From Shewanella gelidimarina (GTDB lineage Bacteria; Pseudomonadota; Gammaproteobacteria; Enterobacterales; Shewanellaceae), in contig NZ_JAKIKW010000006.1 in assembly GCF_023283945.1 (NCBI RefSeq), positions 124,001 through 188,000 of the forward strand: DNA of 64,000 nt, written 5' to 3'. The notes beneath the pieces were generated by a model. The model was not told where the DNA came from. It searched no databases and saw only the letters and a program-made list of their open reading frames with translations. The position numbers and the translations under genes are program-made. This document shows positions 1-9,785 of this stretch, piece by piece; position 1 is the first letter of the stretch; each line of letters begins with the position of its first letter.

Positions 1-236
1 CGGGTGGCGCTAGAGAACGTGCGGATGATGACAGAACGTATGTCATTAAAGCCGACGGTTCAGTAATGCTTCCAAGTCATTCAATGTGGTTCAGCAGCGA
101 ATCAAGCCTGCAACCAGGCGATACTATAATCGTACCGTTAGATACTGAATACAAAGACAGCCTAACGCTTTGGACCCAAGTCACCAGCATCATATACAAC
201 ACAGCAGTCGCATTCGCCACAGTCGCAAATCTATAA
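1..236 (+). CDS. SLBB/Wza-type polysaccharide export protein, C-terminal fragment
   Basis: The window opens inside this gene; the reading frame starts at base 3 and ends with TAA at 234-236. About 77 residues are visible. They include VIKADGSVMLPSH, then LQPGDTIIVPLD, then a hydrophobic tail. The 'pGDtIiVP' motif is the usual end of an SLBB (soluble-ligand-binding beta-grasp) domain in outer-membrane polysaccharide export proteins, which work with a Wzz-like co-polymerase. A wzz gene follows at 861, which fits. The N-terminus, signal peptide and PES domain lie outside the window, so the exact subfamily (Wza-like or the larger multi-SLBB type) is inferred. Confidence 0.7.
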   Translation, partial: GGARERADDDRTYVIKADGSVMLPSHSMWFSSESSLQPGDTIIVPLDTEYKDSLTLWTQVTSIIYNTAVAFATVANL

Positions 237-400
237 AGTCAGGACGAACGCTTACTGACAGCTCTTACAGTCAGCGAAGCGTTCCCGTTTCATACCGTGA
301 GCGAAGCGTTCTGTAGGCCGAAGGCCGTTCCGTACACAGTCAGTTAGTTTACGAACGTTCTGTTAGCAGTAAGTGTAACGTTCGTTATTTAAAAACCAAG
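237..400. repeat. mini-hairpin repeat modules
   Basis: The gap between the export gene and the next gene is built of short modules. Each has a small fold-back core followed by GTTCCGT or GTTCTGT. Cores seen are AGCGAAGCG (twice), GGCCGAAGGCC, TTTACGAAC and AAGTGTAACG. The same words recur at 757-840, 1850-1980 and, in the opposite orientation, at 30815-31060. No gene is visible in it. Confidence 0.6.
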
Positions 401-407
401 GATGGTT

Positions 408-755
408 ATGAAATTTCAAAAGTTAGAAGTCTGGCAACTTAGCTATCAACTTTCATGTTCTATTTATTTAGAAACAAAAGAACTGCGAGATTGGGGCTTC
501 AAAGATCAAATAACGCGTTCTGGTTTATCTGTTCCTTCGAACATAGCGGAGGGAATAGAGCGACAAGGAATAAAAGAGCAAGTACATTTTTTGTACATTG
601 CTAAAGCATCACTTGCTGAATTGATGACACAGGCCATGATAGGTAAAGATATAGGTTACTTTGAATCGGACTTTGTTGATGAGCTATTAAAAAAATCTGA
701 GAGAGTATCAGCTATGTTAGCGGGATTGATTAAAAGTATAAAAGCTCGCAATTAA
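408..755 (+). CDS. four-helix-bundle protein (S23 / 23S rRNA intervening-sequence protein family)
   Basis: A protein of about 115 residues beginning MKFQKLEVWQLSYQLS. The family's hallmarks are visible: the start 'F..L.vWq.s..l', 'WGFKDQITRSGLSVPSNIAEG' near residues 30-50, and a helical C-terminus. These proteins are named from ORFs found in 23S rRNA intervening sequences, but they are also common inside polysaccharide clusters; their function is unknown. ATG 408 is preferred over ATG 402 because AAGG at 398-401 is correctly spaced only for 408. The gene is flanked on both sides by mini-hairpin repeats, so it may have arrived as a small cassette (inference). Confidence 0.8.
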   Translation: MKFQKLEVWQLSYQLSCSIYLETKELRDWGFKDQITRSGLSVPSNIAEGIERQGIKEQVHFLYIAKASLAELMTQAMIGKDIGYFESDFVDELLKKSERVSAMLAGLIKSIKARN

Positions 756-756
756 T

Positions 757-840
757 CGTCTTAGCTTGACGCTGTAACCGTAAACGAAGTGTTCTGTAAG
801 TGAGCTTGCGAACGTTCCGTCAACCGTATTCGAAAACTTA
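757..840. repeat. mini-hairpin repeat modules
   Basis: Short spacer before wzz with the same modules as 237-400: ACCGTAAACGAAGTGTTCTGT followed by AAGTGAGCTTGCGAACGTTCCGT in shortened, degenerate form. No open reading frame. Confidence 0.5.
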
Positions 841-860
841 AATAATGAGATAAGTTTTAA

Positions 861-1823
861 ATGTCCAATGAAATGAATAAGTACACACAAGATCAACAGT
901 TCTCTCAAACTACAAACGACGACGAAATCGACCTTCGCGAACTGTTCTCCGTAATTTGGCAAGGCAAATGGCTAATTATTGCTATAACAGCAGTTTTCGC
1001 CATAGGCTCAGTGATATTCGCAGTCATGCAGCCAAACACTTATAAATCTGAAGCTTTATTAGCACCAGCGAGTGAAGAACAGAACGGGGGCTTAAGTGCG
1101 TTAGCGGGGCAATTTGGCGGCCTTGCCAGCATGGCGGGCATAAATTTAGGCGCTGGTGGAGGTGTTGATAAAACTCAAATGGCGATAGAGGTAATGAAGT
1201 CTCGTCAATTTACCAGTCAATTCATCCGAAAGCATAACATTCTTCCAGAGTTAATGGCCGCAGAAAAATGGAACATGCAAGACAACAGCTTAGCATACGA
1301 TGATGAATTATATGATGTCAGCAAAAAAGTATGGGTTCGCGAAGTTAAAGCACCCTTTAAACCTGAACCTTCAATGCAAGAGGCATATAAAGAGTTTACT
1401 AAAGTGATTACGGTTAACACTGCTAAAGATACCGCAATGGTTACCGTATCGGTTGAACATTTATCACCCGCAGTCGCACAAAAGTGGGTGAGCTGGTTAG
1501 TAGAAGACATCAATAAAGTCATGAAAAAGCGAGATGTTGCTGAAGCAAATCGTAGTAGTGAGTTTTTAAATAAGCAAATTGCATTAACTAACGTCGCTGA
1601 TATTCGCTCAATTCTTTATAAGCTTATCGAAGAGCAAGCAAAAACAATTATGTTTGCAGAAGTTAGAGATGAATATGTTTTCAAAACTATAGATCCAGCA
1701 TTGATTCCTGAAGTTAAATCAGGACCCAAGCGTGCACTAATTTGTGTATTAGGAACAATGCTCGGCGGCATGCTAGCGGTAATGCTTGTACTCATAAGAC
1801 ATTTCGTAAGAAAAGAAGATTAA
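861..1823 (+). CDS. wzz: Wzz-type chain-length determinant protein
   Basis: A 320-residue inner-membrane polysaccharide co-polymerase. Residues 20-35 (DDEIDLRELFSVIWQGKW) are the standard Wzz entry into the first transmembrane helix, about 37-57. A long periplasmic region follows, with a glycine-rich stretch near residues 75-100 (GGLSALAGQFGGLASMAG). A proline-containing second transmembrane segment lies at about 290-311, before a short basic tail. Members set the modal length of Wzy-polymerised glycan; wzx and wzy lie downstream at 7.4 and 8.6 kb. Length is normal for the family. It is separated from wbpA by a repeat-filled gap, so it may have its own transcript. Confidence 0.92.
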   Translation: MSNEMNKYTQDQQFSQTTNDDEIDLRELFSVIWQGKWLIIAITAVFAIGSVIFAVMQPNTYKSEALLAPASEEQNGGLSALAGQFGGLASMAGINLGAGGGVDKTQMAIEVMKSRQFTSQFIRKHNILPELMAAEKWNMQDNSLAYDDELYDVSKKVWVREVKAPFKPEPSMQEAYKEFTKVITVNTAKDTAMVTVSVEHLSPAVAQKWVSWLVEDINKVMKKRDVAEANRSSEFLNKQIALTNVADIRSILYKLIEEQAKTIMFAEVRDEYVFKTIDPALIPEVKSGPKRALICVLGTMLGGMLAVMLVLIRHFVRKED

Positions 1824-1849
1824 ACTAGCGCTCCCGGAAAGATTTCGAT

Positions 1850-1980
1850 CTTGTAATCCCGTGACCAAAGGTCATTCCGTAAGAGAGCTTGCAAACGTTC
1901 CGTTAACCGTAAAAACAAGGTTTTATCTTTCACCGTATGCCGTAAGCGGAGCGTTCCGTAAACGTAGTGTTCAGTAGACT
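1850..1980. repeat. mini-hairpin repeat modules in the 1824-2177 gap
   Basis: This 354-base gap carries further modules: CCGTGACCAAAGGTCATTCCG, AAGAGAGCTTGCAAACGTTCCG, AAGCGGAGCGTTCCGT and AAACGTAGTGTTCAGT. The remaining bases up to wbpA (about 1981-2177) are AT-rich and probably hold the promoter or leader for the wbp genes. I see no confident -35/-10 pair and no gene. Confidence 0.5.
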
Positions 1981-2177
1981 GTTAACTAAACGTTTTTGCA
2001 GCCTATTGGGACTGTTTAAAGAAAAACAGTGAAACCGAGGGTTTACAAGGGATGACGACATATCGACTGTCTCAAAATGGATAAAAAGTGTCTCAGCCTT
2101 GTTTGAAAGGTTGAGTTTGAAAACTGTAAAAATTCAAAATATATAATTTTAAAATCACATAAATAGGACTTAAGGTC

Positions 2178-3458
2178 ATGAGTTTTTCCCTTGGAAATTT
2201 GAATATAGGTATCATTGGATTAGGGTATGTTGGTTTACCTTTAGCAGTAGAATTTGGAAAAAAATATAACACGATAGGTTTTGACATTAATGAACCAAGA
2301 GTACAAGAGTTAACGTCAGGAAAAGATTCAACCTTAGAGTGCACAAGTGCGGAGCTTAGCGAGGCTCATTTACTAAATTACACATCCTCATTAAACGATA
2401 TTAAAGAATGTAATTTTTATATTGTGACGGTTCCTACACCCATTGACTCTAGCAATGCACCTGACTTAACCCCATTAAAGAAGGCATCTGAATCGTTAGG
2501 TAAAATAATTTCACCTAACGATACTGTTGTATTCGAATCGACGGTTTATCCTGGCGCAACCGAAGAAGTTTGTATACCGATCATCGAACGCGTATCAGGC
2601 TTGAAGTTTAATAAAGACTTTTTTGCGGGATATAGCCCAGAGCGTATCAATCCAGGCGATAAAGTTAATCGTTTAACGACCATTGTAAAAATCACAGCGG
2701 GCTCAACACCTGAAACCGCTGATTTTGTTGATACCGTGTATCGCTCAATAGTCACTGCCGGAACGCATAAAGCCTCATCAATCAAAGTCGCAGAAGCTGC
2801 AAAAGTCATTGAAAACACGCAACGCGATTTAAATATTGCCATTATTAATGAATTTGCCAAAATATTTAATCGTCTGGATATCGATACAGAAGAAGTACTG
2901 AAGGCTGCGGGGACTAAATGGAACTTTCTACCATTTAAACCTGGATTAGTCGGCGGACATTGTATCAGTGTTGACCCTTATTACCTTACGCACAAAGCTA
3001 AAGAGGTCGGTTATACGCCAGAAGTTATTCTAGCGGGTCGTCGTATCAATGACGGTATGGGGAGCTATGTTGCCACTCAGATGGTTAAAAAACTTTCTAG
3101 TAAGAAAATTCATATTGACGAAGCGAAAGTCTTAGTCATGGGGTTCACCTTTAAGGGTGATTGTCCTGATGTGAGAAATACTAAAGTTATCGAAATAATT
3201 AAAGAGCTCCAGAGCTTTAATATTAATGTAGACGTCAATGATACATGGGCAGACCCTGTGGAAGTCAAACATGAATATGGTGTTGAGCTAATCAATGAGC
3301 TGAAAGAAAATTACTATGACGGCATTATTTTAGCGGTTGACCATAGCGAATTAAAAGAGATGGGCATTGAAAAAGTCAGGGCACTAGGGAAGAGCAATCA
3401 CGTTGTTTATGATGTGAAGTATGTGTTCCCACTCGATGCTGCTGATATTCGTTTATAG
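2178..3458 (+). CDS. wbpA: UDP-N-acetylhexosamine 6-dehydrogenase (WbpA/TviB type)
   Basis: A 426-residue NAD-dependent nucleotide-sugar dehydrogenase. It oxidises C6 of a UDP-HexNAc to the uronic acid. The Rossmann motif [17 protein letters not shown] starts at residue 11. The domain linker reads [13 protein letters not shown], and the catalytic cysteine is C262 in [14 protein letters not shown]. The motif set ([24 protein letters not shown]) is that of the TviB/WbpA subfamily, not UDP-glucose dehydrogenase. The genes that follow (wbpB, wbpD, wbpE, in steps of 12, 22 and -1 bp) are the remaining enzymes for UDP-2,3-diacetamido-2,3-dideoxy-D-glucuronic acid. I therefore prefer UDP-GlcNAc as substrate; UDP-GalNAc is the alternative. 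Confidence 0.9.
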   Translation: MSFSLGNLNIGIIGLGYVGLPLAVEFGKKYNTIGFDINEPRVQELTSGKDSTLECTSAELSEAHLLNYTSSLNDIKECNFYIVTVPTPIDSSNAPDLTPLKKASESLGKIISPNDTVVFESTVYPGATEEVCIPIIERVSGLKFNKDFFAGYSPERINPGDKVNRLTTIVKITAGSTPETADFVDTVYRSIVTAGTHKASSIKVAEAAKVIENTQRDLNIAIINEFAKIFNRLDIDTEEVLKAAGTKWNFLPFKPGLVGGHCISVDPYYLTHKAKEVGYTPEVILAGRRINDGMGSYVATQMVKKLSSKKIHIDEAKVLVMGFTFKGDCPDVRNTKVIEIIKELQSFNINVDVNDTWADPVEVKHEYGVELINELKENYYDGIILAVDHSELKEMGIEKVRALGKSNHVVYDVKYVFPLDAADIRL

Positions 3459-3470
3459 AAGGACAAAGTA

Positions 3471-4415
3471 ATGAAAAAGTTTGCTTTAATTGGTACTGCT
3501 GGATATATCGCACCTCGTCATTTAAAAGCCATTAAAGATACTGGTAATGACCTAGTTGTAGCGATGGACGTGAATGATTCGGTCGGTATTATGGATATGA
3601 ATTTCCCAGAATCTGAGTTTTTTACCGAGTTTGAAGACTTTGCTGCATATGTTGAAGATGAATCGTTAAGAGGCAATAAACTGGATTATATCTCTATTTG
3701 TTCGCCTAATTACTTGCATGCGCCGCAGATGAAGTTTGCACTCAAGAATGGTATCGATGTTATCTGCGAGAAGCCATTAGTATTAAGCTCTAAAGAAATT
3801 GATACATTGAAGGTGTACGAAGAAAAGTACGGTGCGAAGGTCAACAGCATTCTGCAGTTGCGTTTACATCCATCAATCATAGCTTTACGCGATAAAGTCT
3901 TAAACAGTTCTCCGGATGAAATTTTCGATGTTGAATTGACCTATATGACTTCGCGAGGCAAGTGGTACTTAAAGTCTTGGAAGGGCGTAGATGAAAAATC
4001 AGGGGGCGTCGCGACAAATGTCGGCGTTCATTTCTTTGATATGCTTCATTTCATCTTCGGCGATATCACGTTTAATGAAGTACATTATAAAGATGAGCAA
4101 ACCGTTGCTGGTTATTTAGAATACGAGCGTGCTCGCGTTAAATGGTTCTTGTCTATAGATGCGAATAACTTGCCTGAGAACGCTGTGCAAGGCGAGAAGA
4201 AAACGTATCGTAGCATTATGATTGGTGATGAAGAGCTTGAATTTTCTGGTGGCTTTACCGATTTGCACACTCAAAGTTATGAAAATGTTCTTGCGGGTAA
4301 TGGCTATGGTCTAGAGGAAAATAGGACCGCTATTGAGACGGTTGAAGGCATCCGTGACCAAGCCGTTGTTGCTAATGTTGAGCATTATCACCCATTGATG
4401 TCAAAGTTACTTTAA
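3471..4415 (+). CDS. wbpB: Gfo/Idh/MocA oxidoreductase, WbpB-like
   Basis: A 314-residue NAD(H)-dependent sugar oxidoreductase. The N-terminal Rossmann start [18 protein letters not shown] and the CEKPLVL motif near residue 99 mark the Gfo/Idh/MocA family. In the characterised pathway WbpB oxidises the 3-hydroxyl of UDP-GlcNAcA to a ketone, which WbpE then aminates, recycling NAD with 2-oxoglutarate. The length matches known WbpB proteins (about 316 residues). It starts 12 bases after wbpA, behind a GAAGGA ribosome-binding site, and is followed by wbpD, so the assignment rests on both family and operon order. Confidence 0.9.
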   Translation: MKKFALIGTAGYIAPRHLKAIKDTGNDLVVAMDVNDSVGIMDMNFPESEFFTEFEDFAAYVEDESLRGNKLDYISICSPNYLHAPQMKFALKNGIDVICEKPLVLSSKEIDTLKVYEEKYGAKVNSILQLRLHPSIIALRDKVLNSSPDEIFDVELTYMTSRGKWYLKSWKGVDEKSGGVATNVGVHFFDMLHFIFGDITFNEVHYKDEQTVAGYLEYERARVKWFLSIDANNLPENAVQGEKKTYRSIMIGDEELEFSGGFTDLHTQSYENVLAGNGYGLEENRTAIETVEGIRDQAVVANVEHYHPLMSKLL

Positions 4416-4437
4416 GCCAGTTTTAGGACCTATAGAA

Positions 4438-5031
4438 ATGAATTTCATGAAACACGATACAGCGATTATTGATGAAGGCGCAGTCATTGGCAGTGACTCA
4501 AGAGTTTGGCATTGGGCTCACGTCTGCGGTGGAGCAAGAATTGGCAAAGGAGTATCGTTGGGGCAAAACGTTTTTGTAGGTAATAAAGTCACTATCGGCG
4601 ATAAGTGTAAGATTCAGAATAATGTATCGGTTTACGATAATGTCCATTTAGAGGAGGGGGTATTTTGTGGACCCAGTATGGTGTTTACCAATGTATACAA
4701 CCCTCGCTCACTCGTAGAGCGTAAAGACGAGTATTTAGACACGTTAGTCAAAAAAGGCGCGACCCTTGGCGCTAATTGCACGATTGTGTGCGGTATTACC
4801 GTTGGGGAGTACGCCTTTGTGGGGGCGGGCACCGTCGTCAATAAAGACGTGAAGCCTTTTGCATTGGTGGTAGGTGTCCCCGCCAAGCAAATTGGCTGGA
4901 TGAGTGCATATGGTGAGAAACTAAACTTACCGCTTACGGGCGATAGTGCTACCGCTACCGCAATTTGTGAGCATACTGGTGACCTCTATAAGCTAGCCGA
5001 AGGTTGTGTGACAAGAGCAGGCAATAAATAA
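4438..5031 (+). CDS. wbpD: UDP-3-amino-uronate N-acetyltransferase, WbpD-like
   Basis: A 197-residue left-handed beta-helix (hexapeptide-repeat) acyltransferase. Repeats of the type [LIV]-G-x4 run from about residue 10 to 145, for example [20 protein letters not shown] and [19 protein letters not shown]. The family residues in [10 protein letters not shown] and [11 protein letters not shown] are present. WbpD acetylates the 3-amino group made by WbpE, using acetyl-CoA, in the cytoplasm. ATG 4438 and in-frame ATG 4447 are both possible starts; AGGA at 4424-4427 slightly favours the first. The stop overlaps the wbpE start by one base (TAATG), which indicates translational coupling. Confidence 0.9.
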   Translation: MNFMKHDTAIIDEGAVIGSDSRVWHWAHVCGGARIGKGVSLGQNVFVGNKVTIGDKCKIQNNVSVYDNVHLEEGVFCGPSMVFTNVYNPRSLVERKDEYLDTLVKKGATLGANCTIVCGITVGEYAFVGAGTVVNKDVKPFALVVGVPAKQIGWMSAYGEKLNLPLTGDSATATAICEHTGDLYKLAEGCVTRAGNK

Positions 5032-6122
5032 TGAAAAAGACCATACCGTTTATAGATTTGAAAGCCCAATACCAGCACCTTAAAACGCGGATAGATAGCC
5101 GAATTCAAAAAGTGCTTGACCATGGACATTACATAATGGGTCCAGAAGTTGCTGAGTTGGAAGAAAAGCTCGCTGAATATGTAGGTGTTAAGCATGCGAT
5201 AACGTGTGCTAACGGTACAGATGCGTTAACACTTTGCATGATGGCACTGGATATAAAAGAGGGCGACGCTGTTTTCTGCCCAACGTTTACATTTTTTGCG
5301 ACAGCAGAAGTTATTGCATTTGCGAAAGCGACACCGGTTTTCGTCGACTCAGATGCATCGACATTCAATATTTGCCCTAAGGATTTAGAAAGACAGATTT
5401 TGAGAACGATTTCGGAAGGTAAACTAAATGTTAAGGCTATTGTTGCCGTTGACTTGTTTGGCCTGCCAGCTAATTATCCATTAATAGAGTCAATTGCAAA
5501 GAAGTATAACCTTAAAGTTATAGAAGATGCAGCTCAGGGGTTTGGTGGCTCTATCAATGGTAAACGTGCTGGTAGCTTTGGTGATATTGCCACAACGAGT
5601 TTCTTCCCTGCAAAACCACTAGGTTGCTATGGCGATGGTGGAGCAATATTCACTAACAATGATGAATACGCAGAGCTTCTGAAATCTTACCGAGTACATG
5701 GTAAGGGCACAGACAAGTACGATAACGTAAGAATCGGCATTAATAGTCGTCTAGATACAATTCAAGCAGCTGTTCTGCTGGAGAAGCTAGCCGAGTTTCC
5801 ACAAGAGCTGATTAATCGCAATAAAGCCTCCACCAATTATGAAAAACAGTTAGCTTCCATATATCAAACGCCACAAGTACCCTATGGCTATGAAAGCTCT
5901 TGGGCACAATACACGCTTGTTAGTGAAGAACGTGAGATGGAAATTGCTAAGTACAAAAAGAGAGGGTTTCCTACAGCAATTTATTATGGTATTTGTATGC
6001 ATCAGCAAACGGCATTTAAATATTTAGGTTATTTAAAAGGTGATTTCCCTGTGGCTGAGAGATTAGCAATTAGTGTATTTAGTCTACCTATGCATGGGTA
6101 TTTGGAGGTTAAAAGTGAGTGA
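5031..6122 (+). CDS. wbpE: PLP-dependent sugar aminotransferase, WbpE-like
   Basis: A 363-residue DegT/DnrJ/EryC1-family aminotransferase. It opens IPFIDLKAQYQHLK, typical of the family. The aspartate that contacts the PLP pyridine nitrogen is in VIEDAAQGFGG. The PLP-binding lysine is K195 in FFPAKPLGCYGDGG. In the pathway it converts UDP-3-keto-GlcNAcA to the 3-amino sugar with glutamate as donor. Length is standard. Its last 8 bases overlap the glycosyltransferase that starts at GTG 6115. Confidence 0.92.
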   Translation: MKKTIPFIDLKAQYQHLKTRIDSRIQKVLDHGHYIMGPEVAELEEKLAEYVGVKHAITCANGTDALTLCMMALDIKEGDAVFCPTFTFFATAEVIAFAKATPVFVDSDASTFNICPKDLERQILRTISEGKLNVKAIVAVDLFGLPANYPLIESIAKKYNLKVIEDAAQGFGGSINGKRAGSFGDIATTSFFPAKPLGCYGDGGAIFTNNDEYAELLKSYRVHGKGTDKYDNVRIGINSRLDTIQAAVLLEKLAEFPQELINRNKASTNYEKQLASIYQTPQVPYGYESSWAQYTLVSEEREMEIAKYKKRGFPTAIYYGICMHQQTAFKYLGYLKGDFPVAERLAISVFSLPMHGYLEVKSE

Positions 6123-7374
6123 CGCTGTTATATTTATTACTAATGCGTTTCCTTTCTCTCCAGGAGAAGAGTTTATTGAAAGTGAAATTAGACAGGCTGG
6201 TTGCAGAAACTCCGACTTTTTGATTCTACCGTGTGAATTGAAACATGAACGTAGAGATATAGGTGATCATGTTGCTGTTGATTCAAAATGTCTTACAGGG
6301 TTTTCAATTAAAGATGCAATTATAAGTTTTTATTTTTTGTTTATCAGTTCTTGGCTTTATAAGGAATTATTAAATAATTATAAGTTGATATTAAAACAAC
6401 CATTATCGGTGGGGTTTATAATAAGAAATGCTTATTACATAGCTTTTTATAAAGTCAGGTTGACAGCGTTAATCAAGAAAAAGAAGTGGAAGTCTGTAGT
6501 GTTCTATTCTTACTGGAATGGAAATGCATCTTATGCAACAACATTGATAAATATTACCGGAGTGAAAACATTTAGTATCTCGAGAGCTCATGGTTATGAT
6601 TTATATCATGAGCGTCGAAAGTATTTCTATATGCCATTTAAATATCAGTTTTCTTCCTTATTTGATGAGTTATTAGTGTTATCTAAACAGGCAAAAGAGT
6701 ATGCGCTTAAGTATTATGATTTTTCAAATATATCTATTGCTAGATTGGGTGTTGATTGCTGTTTAGAAAACAAGGACGGTAAATCTATTGTTGAAAAAGT
6801 TAATAGTGTTAATATCGTCTCAATATCAAACTGCGTAAGAGTCAAGAGGGTTGATAAAATAATTGAAGCAATTTACCTGTACTCGAAACATACTAATAAA
6901 GCAATATACTGGACACATATTGGAGGCGGTGATTTGCTGAAAAGCTTGTCAGACTATTCTCAAGAGCGTTTTAAGTTCTGTAATAATGTAAATTATAAAT
7001 TTACTGGATTCATGGAACACTCTTCTCTATTAAAGCACCTGAAAGATGAATCATATGATATTGTAATTAATGCTAGTGAATCGGAAGGTGTTCCTGTCAC
7101 CCTTATGGAAGCTATGATGAATGGTATTATCCCTGTAGCTCCTAACGTTGGAGGGATTGGAGATTTGATACCTTCTACATCTATCGGCTTTCTTATGTCT
7201 AATAAAATTGACGGTGAAGATATAGCATCAGTTTTGGTTGATTTTGAAAAACTTAACAAGACAGAAGTTAACTTAAAATCTAAGAGTGCAAGTCAGCATA
7301 TTTTTAAACTATATAATAGTAAAGTAAACTATAAAGAATTATATACCAAAACGATTGGAAAATATTTTGACTAA
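6115..7374 (+). CDS. glycosyltransferase family 4 (GT-B fold)
   Basis: A predicted cytoplasmic retaining glycosyltransferase of about 419 residues. The C-terminal half carries the GT4 donor-site pattern NASESEGVPVTLMEAMMNG, with the E-x7-E pair and the following VGGIGD. The N-terminal acceptor domain begins SDAVIFITNAFPFSPGEEF. I place the start at GTG 6115 because GGAGG at 6104-6108 is six bases upstream; an in-frame upstream ATG at 6073 lies deep in wbpE without a good ribosome-binding site. The base composition is much more AT-rich than wbpA-E, and this marks the beginning of the serotype-specific block. Donor and acceptor cannot be told from the sequence. Confidence 0.88.
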   Translation: MSDAVIFITNAFPFSPGEEFIESEIRQAGCRNSDFLILPCELKHERRDIGDHVAVDSKCLTGFSIKDAIISFYFLFISSWLYKELLNNYKLILKQPLSVGFIIRNAYYIAFYKVRLTALIKKKKWKSVVFYSYWNGNASYATTLINITGVKTFSISRAHGYDLYHERRKYFYMPFKYQFSSLFDELLVLSKQAKEYALKYYDFSNISIARLGVDCCLENKDGKSIVEKVNSVNIVSISNCVRVKRVDKIIEAIYLYSKHTNKAIYWTHIGGGDLLKSLSDYSQERFKFCNNVNYKFTGFMEHSSLLKHLKDESYDIVINASESEGVPVTLMEAMMNGIIPVAPNVGGIGDLIPSTSIGFLMSNKIDGEDIASVLVDFEKLNKTEVNLKSKSASQHIFKLYNSKVNYKELYTKTIGKYFD

Positions 7375-8584
7375 TGCAATTGTTTTAACAGTGTTTAGGC
7401 AGTTGCTGTCACTTTTATTGCAAATAGTTATTGTTATATTAACAGCGAAATGGCTCGTGCCTTCTGATTTTGGTGAGCTAGGGCTATTAATGACATACAC
7501 ACTTTTTGTGTCAATAATCGCAATATTTGGCTTAAACTCTTCTATTCTATATTATCTTTCCAAAGGTGATATATCTTTAAATGACACATTTAAGTGTATT
7601 GATATATTTTTTTACTTAACAATATTATTCGTACTATTAGTAGGAGTAATACTTTTTTTCATTGGTTTTGAACATAGTAAGTTACTGTTGGCCGTTATTA
7701 CCGGTTTTTCTTCATCATATGTGTTATTACTCATGTCAGTGTTGCAAGCTAAAGAGAGGTTCTCTAGTTTAAATATTGTTATACTTATCCAACCTATTGT
7801 GTTTTTATCATTACTGTGTATAACATTTTTGAATGGAGAAGGCGATGTACTTCTCTGGGAAGTAGAAATAGCATTTTTTTTATCCTACTTTAGTTCAATG
7901 CTAATTTCGAATCTATATGTGAAAAAAAGCCTTAGCATTAGAAGTGTTCCTTTTTATATTCATGAAATTAAAAAGTCAGCCTTAATCATTAAGCAAATAT
8001 TTAATTATGGTGCATATTCATGTGTTACAAATATAATCACTATCATAAATTATAGGTTTCAATTCTTAGCTGTATCTATGTATATCGGTGGTGAAGTTGC
8101 TGGTCAATATAATTTGGCATTTCAATTAATTGACAAAATGGGAGTTATTTCTAGTAGTTTTGTGCTTGTGTTACTTCCTGTATTAACAAAGCAAGCAAAA
8201 GCAATTAGGATGAAGAATACGATTAAATATTCTCGAGTTATATTCTTGATTACGAGTATTATTACTGGTGTTATATATTTGGTTGGAGGGGAGTTAGTCG
8301 TATACGTATTTGGGGCGGTATATACTGAAGCTTTTAATATTGTAAAGTGGCTATTACCTAGTTTTTGTTTTCTTTCTGTAATTAGGATTTTATCAGGACA
8401 TTTCTCTGCGTCAGGTAAGCAGCATGTAAATTTTTGGATTTCACTGATCTTTTTGGTTGTTAATATTATGCTATGCCTTTTATTAATGCCTCAATTTGAA
8501 GGCTACGGAGCAGCAATGTCATACAGTATATCAACATTTGTTGTAATGATTGTTTATTGTCATAAAATTTATAAGGAACACTAA
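7355..8584 (+). CDS. wzx: Wzx-type O-antigen flippase
   Basis: A 409-residue, very hydrophobic protein with about 12 predicted membrane segments, matching the MOP-superfamily flippase length and pattern (early FRQLLSLLLQIVIVILTAKW; mid-protein NYGAYSCVTNIITIINYRFQ). Wzx moves undecaprenyl-PP-linked repeat units across the inner membrane. No ATG start is available: translation probably begins at TTG 7355 or TTG 7367, the latter with GGA at 7357-7359. Either overlaps the preceding glycosyltransferase, so expression is probably coupled to it. Confidence 0.85.
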   Translation: MENILTNAIVLTVFRQLLSLLLQIVIVILTAKWLVPSDFGELGLLMTYTLFVSIIAIFGLNSSILYYLSKGDISLNDTFKCIDIFFYLTILFVLLVGVILFFIGFEHSKLLLAVITGFSSSYVLLLMSVLQAKERFSSLNIVILIQPIVFLSLLCITFLNGEGDVLLWEVEIAFFLSYFSSMLISNLYVKKSLSIRSVPFYIHEIKKSALIIKQIFNYGAYSCVTNIITIINYRFQFLAVSMYIGGEVAGQYNLAFQLIDKMGVISSSFVLVLLPVLTKQAKAIRMKNTIKYSRVIFLITSIITGVIYLVGGELVVYVFGAVYTEAFNIVKWLLPSFCFLSVIRILSGHFSASGKQHVNFWISLIFLVVNIMLCLLLMPQFEGYGAAMSYSISTFVVMIVYCHKIYKEH

Positions 8585-8585
8585 T

Positions 8586-9785
8586 ATGTTTTTTTCTATT
8601 ATGATATTAATTGTCTCTACGATATTCTCAGTGTTTGTTATTCTATATAAGCTGAAGCATAATGGTTATACTGTTTTCTTTGATAGTTATTTATTGATAT
8701 TGGTTTTTTCACTTTTGTATTTTAATTTACCATCATTTTTCGTTACTGATCTAAATATGTATTATCGTTGGGGGATAAGCCTAGATAGTATGGTATTCTC
8801 TAATTTGTTAGTATCCTTTTCAACTGTATTCTTATCCGTTTCTTTGGTGTTTAGTAACTCGGATAAAAACAAAATACATATCAATGCATTAAAGGCTGCA
8901 AAACCTAATGTAAACAATAAAACATTAATTTTTGTTGTTTTTATTATCCTTTGTGTATTCTTGTTAGTTAAATTGAAAGATATTGATTTTAGTGTTCTTA
9001 GTGGTACCTATTCAGCTTTGAGTAGAGATGAGTTTTCTAAATCAGTTGCATATTTTACAGTGTCAGTTGTGGTGTTAACTTATTTTAGATTAAGAAGTTT
9101 TATTGTTTTGACTCCTTTGTTCGCGGTGATTTTATTAGATATTTCTAGTGGAACTCGGAGTGCCGCATTAGTATGTATGTTAACCTTAATTTATATTTAT
9201 ATTTACAGTCAAAAAAAGATTCCATATATAGCTACTATAATATTAATATTAATTTTACTATTGGTCGGTCTTTTACGAGCTAAAATAAATTCATTTATCC
9301 CTACTCATATCATATTGTTAGGGGAAATGGGTGAAACATTTATAACATTACCAAAATTAATTCTTGATGGTAATTATGTTGGACATGGTACCGTAATTGG
9401 TGTGATAGCTAGCTTGTTTTTCGCATTGTTACAACCGTACCGATTGCTTATAAATGAAACTTATACATTTTCAGGTCCATTTATGGCAGAATATATTAAT
9501 AGAGGTTACGGTTTTGCTTCAAATTACATTATAGATTCACTCTACCTAGGCTATTATGGTTTTCCATTAGTCTTAATGTGTATATTTATATACTGTAGAG
9601 TATCAAATTATATTATGAATAGTACTCCATATCGTTTTGTGCTTATGTACGCAATATTCAATTGTTTTATTATTAGATTAATTGTGAGAGAAGGTTTTTT
9701 TGGAAGCGTAGGCCTTTACATGTTCCTTCTACTATTCTACATTATTAGTTTATATGTTTTTGATAAGGTTTGTTTTGATAAATAA
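8586..9785 (+). CDS. wzy: Wzy-type O-antigen polymerase (probable)
   Basis: A roughly 400-residue polytopic membrane protein with about 10-11 hydrophobic segments and a large loop in the C-terminal half (around GNYVGHGTVIGVIASLFFAL and FSGPFMAEYINRGYGF). Sequence conservation among Wzy proteins is poor. The call rests on topology, on the short motif LDISSGTRSAALVCML typical of oligosaccharide-repeat polymerases, and on its place directly after wzx. ATG 8586 is chosen because AAGGA lies just upstream at 8573-8577; an in-frame ATG at 8550 is inside wzx. Confidence 0.75.
   Translation: MFFSIMILIVSTIFSVFVILYKLKHNGYTVFFDSYLLILVFSLLYFNLPSFFVTDLNMYYRWGISLDSMVFSNLLVSFSTVFLSVSLVFSNSDKNKIHINALKAAKPNVNNKTLIFVVFIILCVFLLVKLKDIDFSVLSGTYSALSRDEFSKSVAYFTVSVVVLTYFRLRSFIVLTPLFAVILLDISSGTRSAALVCMLTLIYIYIYSQKKIPYIATIILILILLLVGLLRAKINSFIPTHIILLGEMGETFITLPKLILDGNYVGHGTVIGVIASLFFALLQPYRLLINETYTFSGPFMAEYINRGYGFASNYIIDSLYLGYYGFPLVLMCIFIYCRVSNYIMNSTPYRFVLMYAIFNCFIIRLIVREGFFGSVGLYMFLLLFYIISLYVFDKVCFDK

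Noticed and set aside
1824..2177. JUMPstart/ops element for RfaH
   Set aside because: The GGCGGTAGCGT core was not found here or in the gap before wbpM; the cluster's true promoter may lie left of the window.
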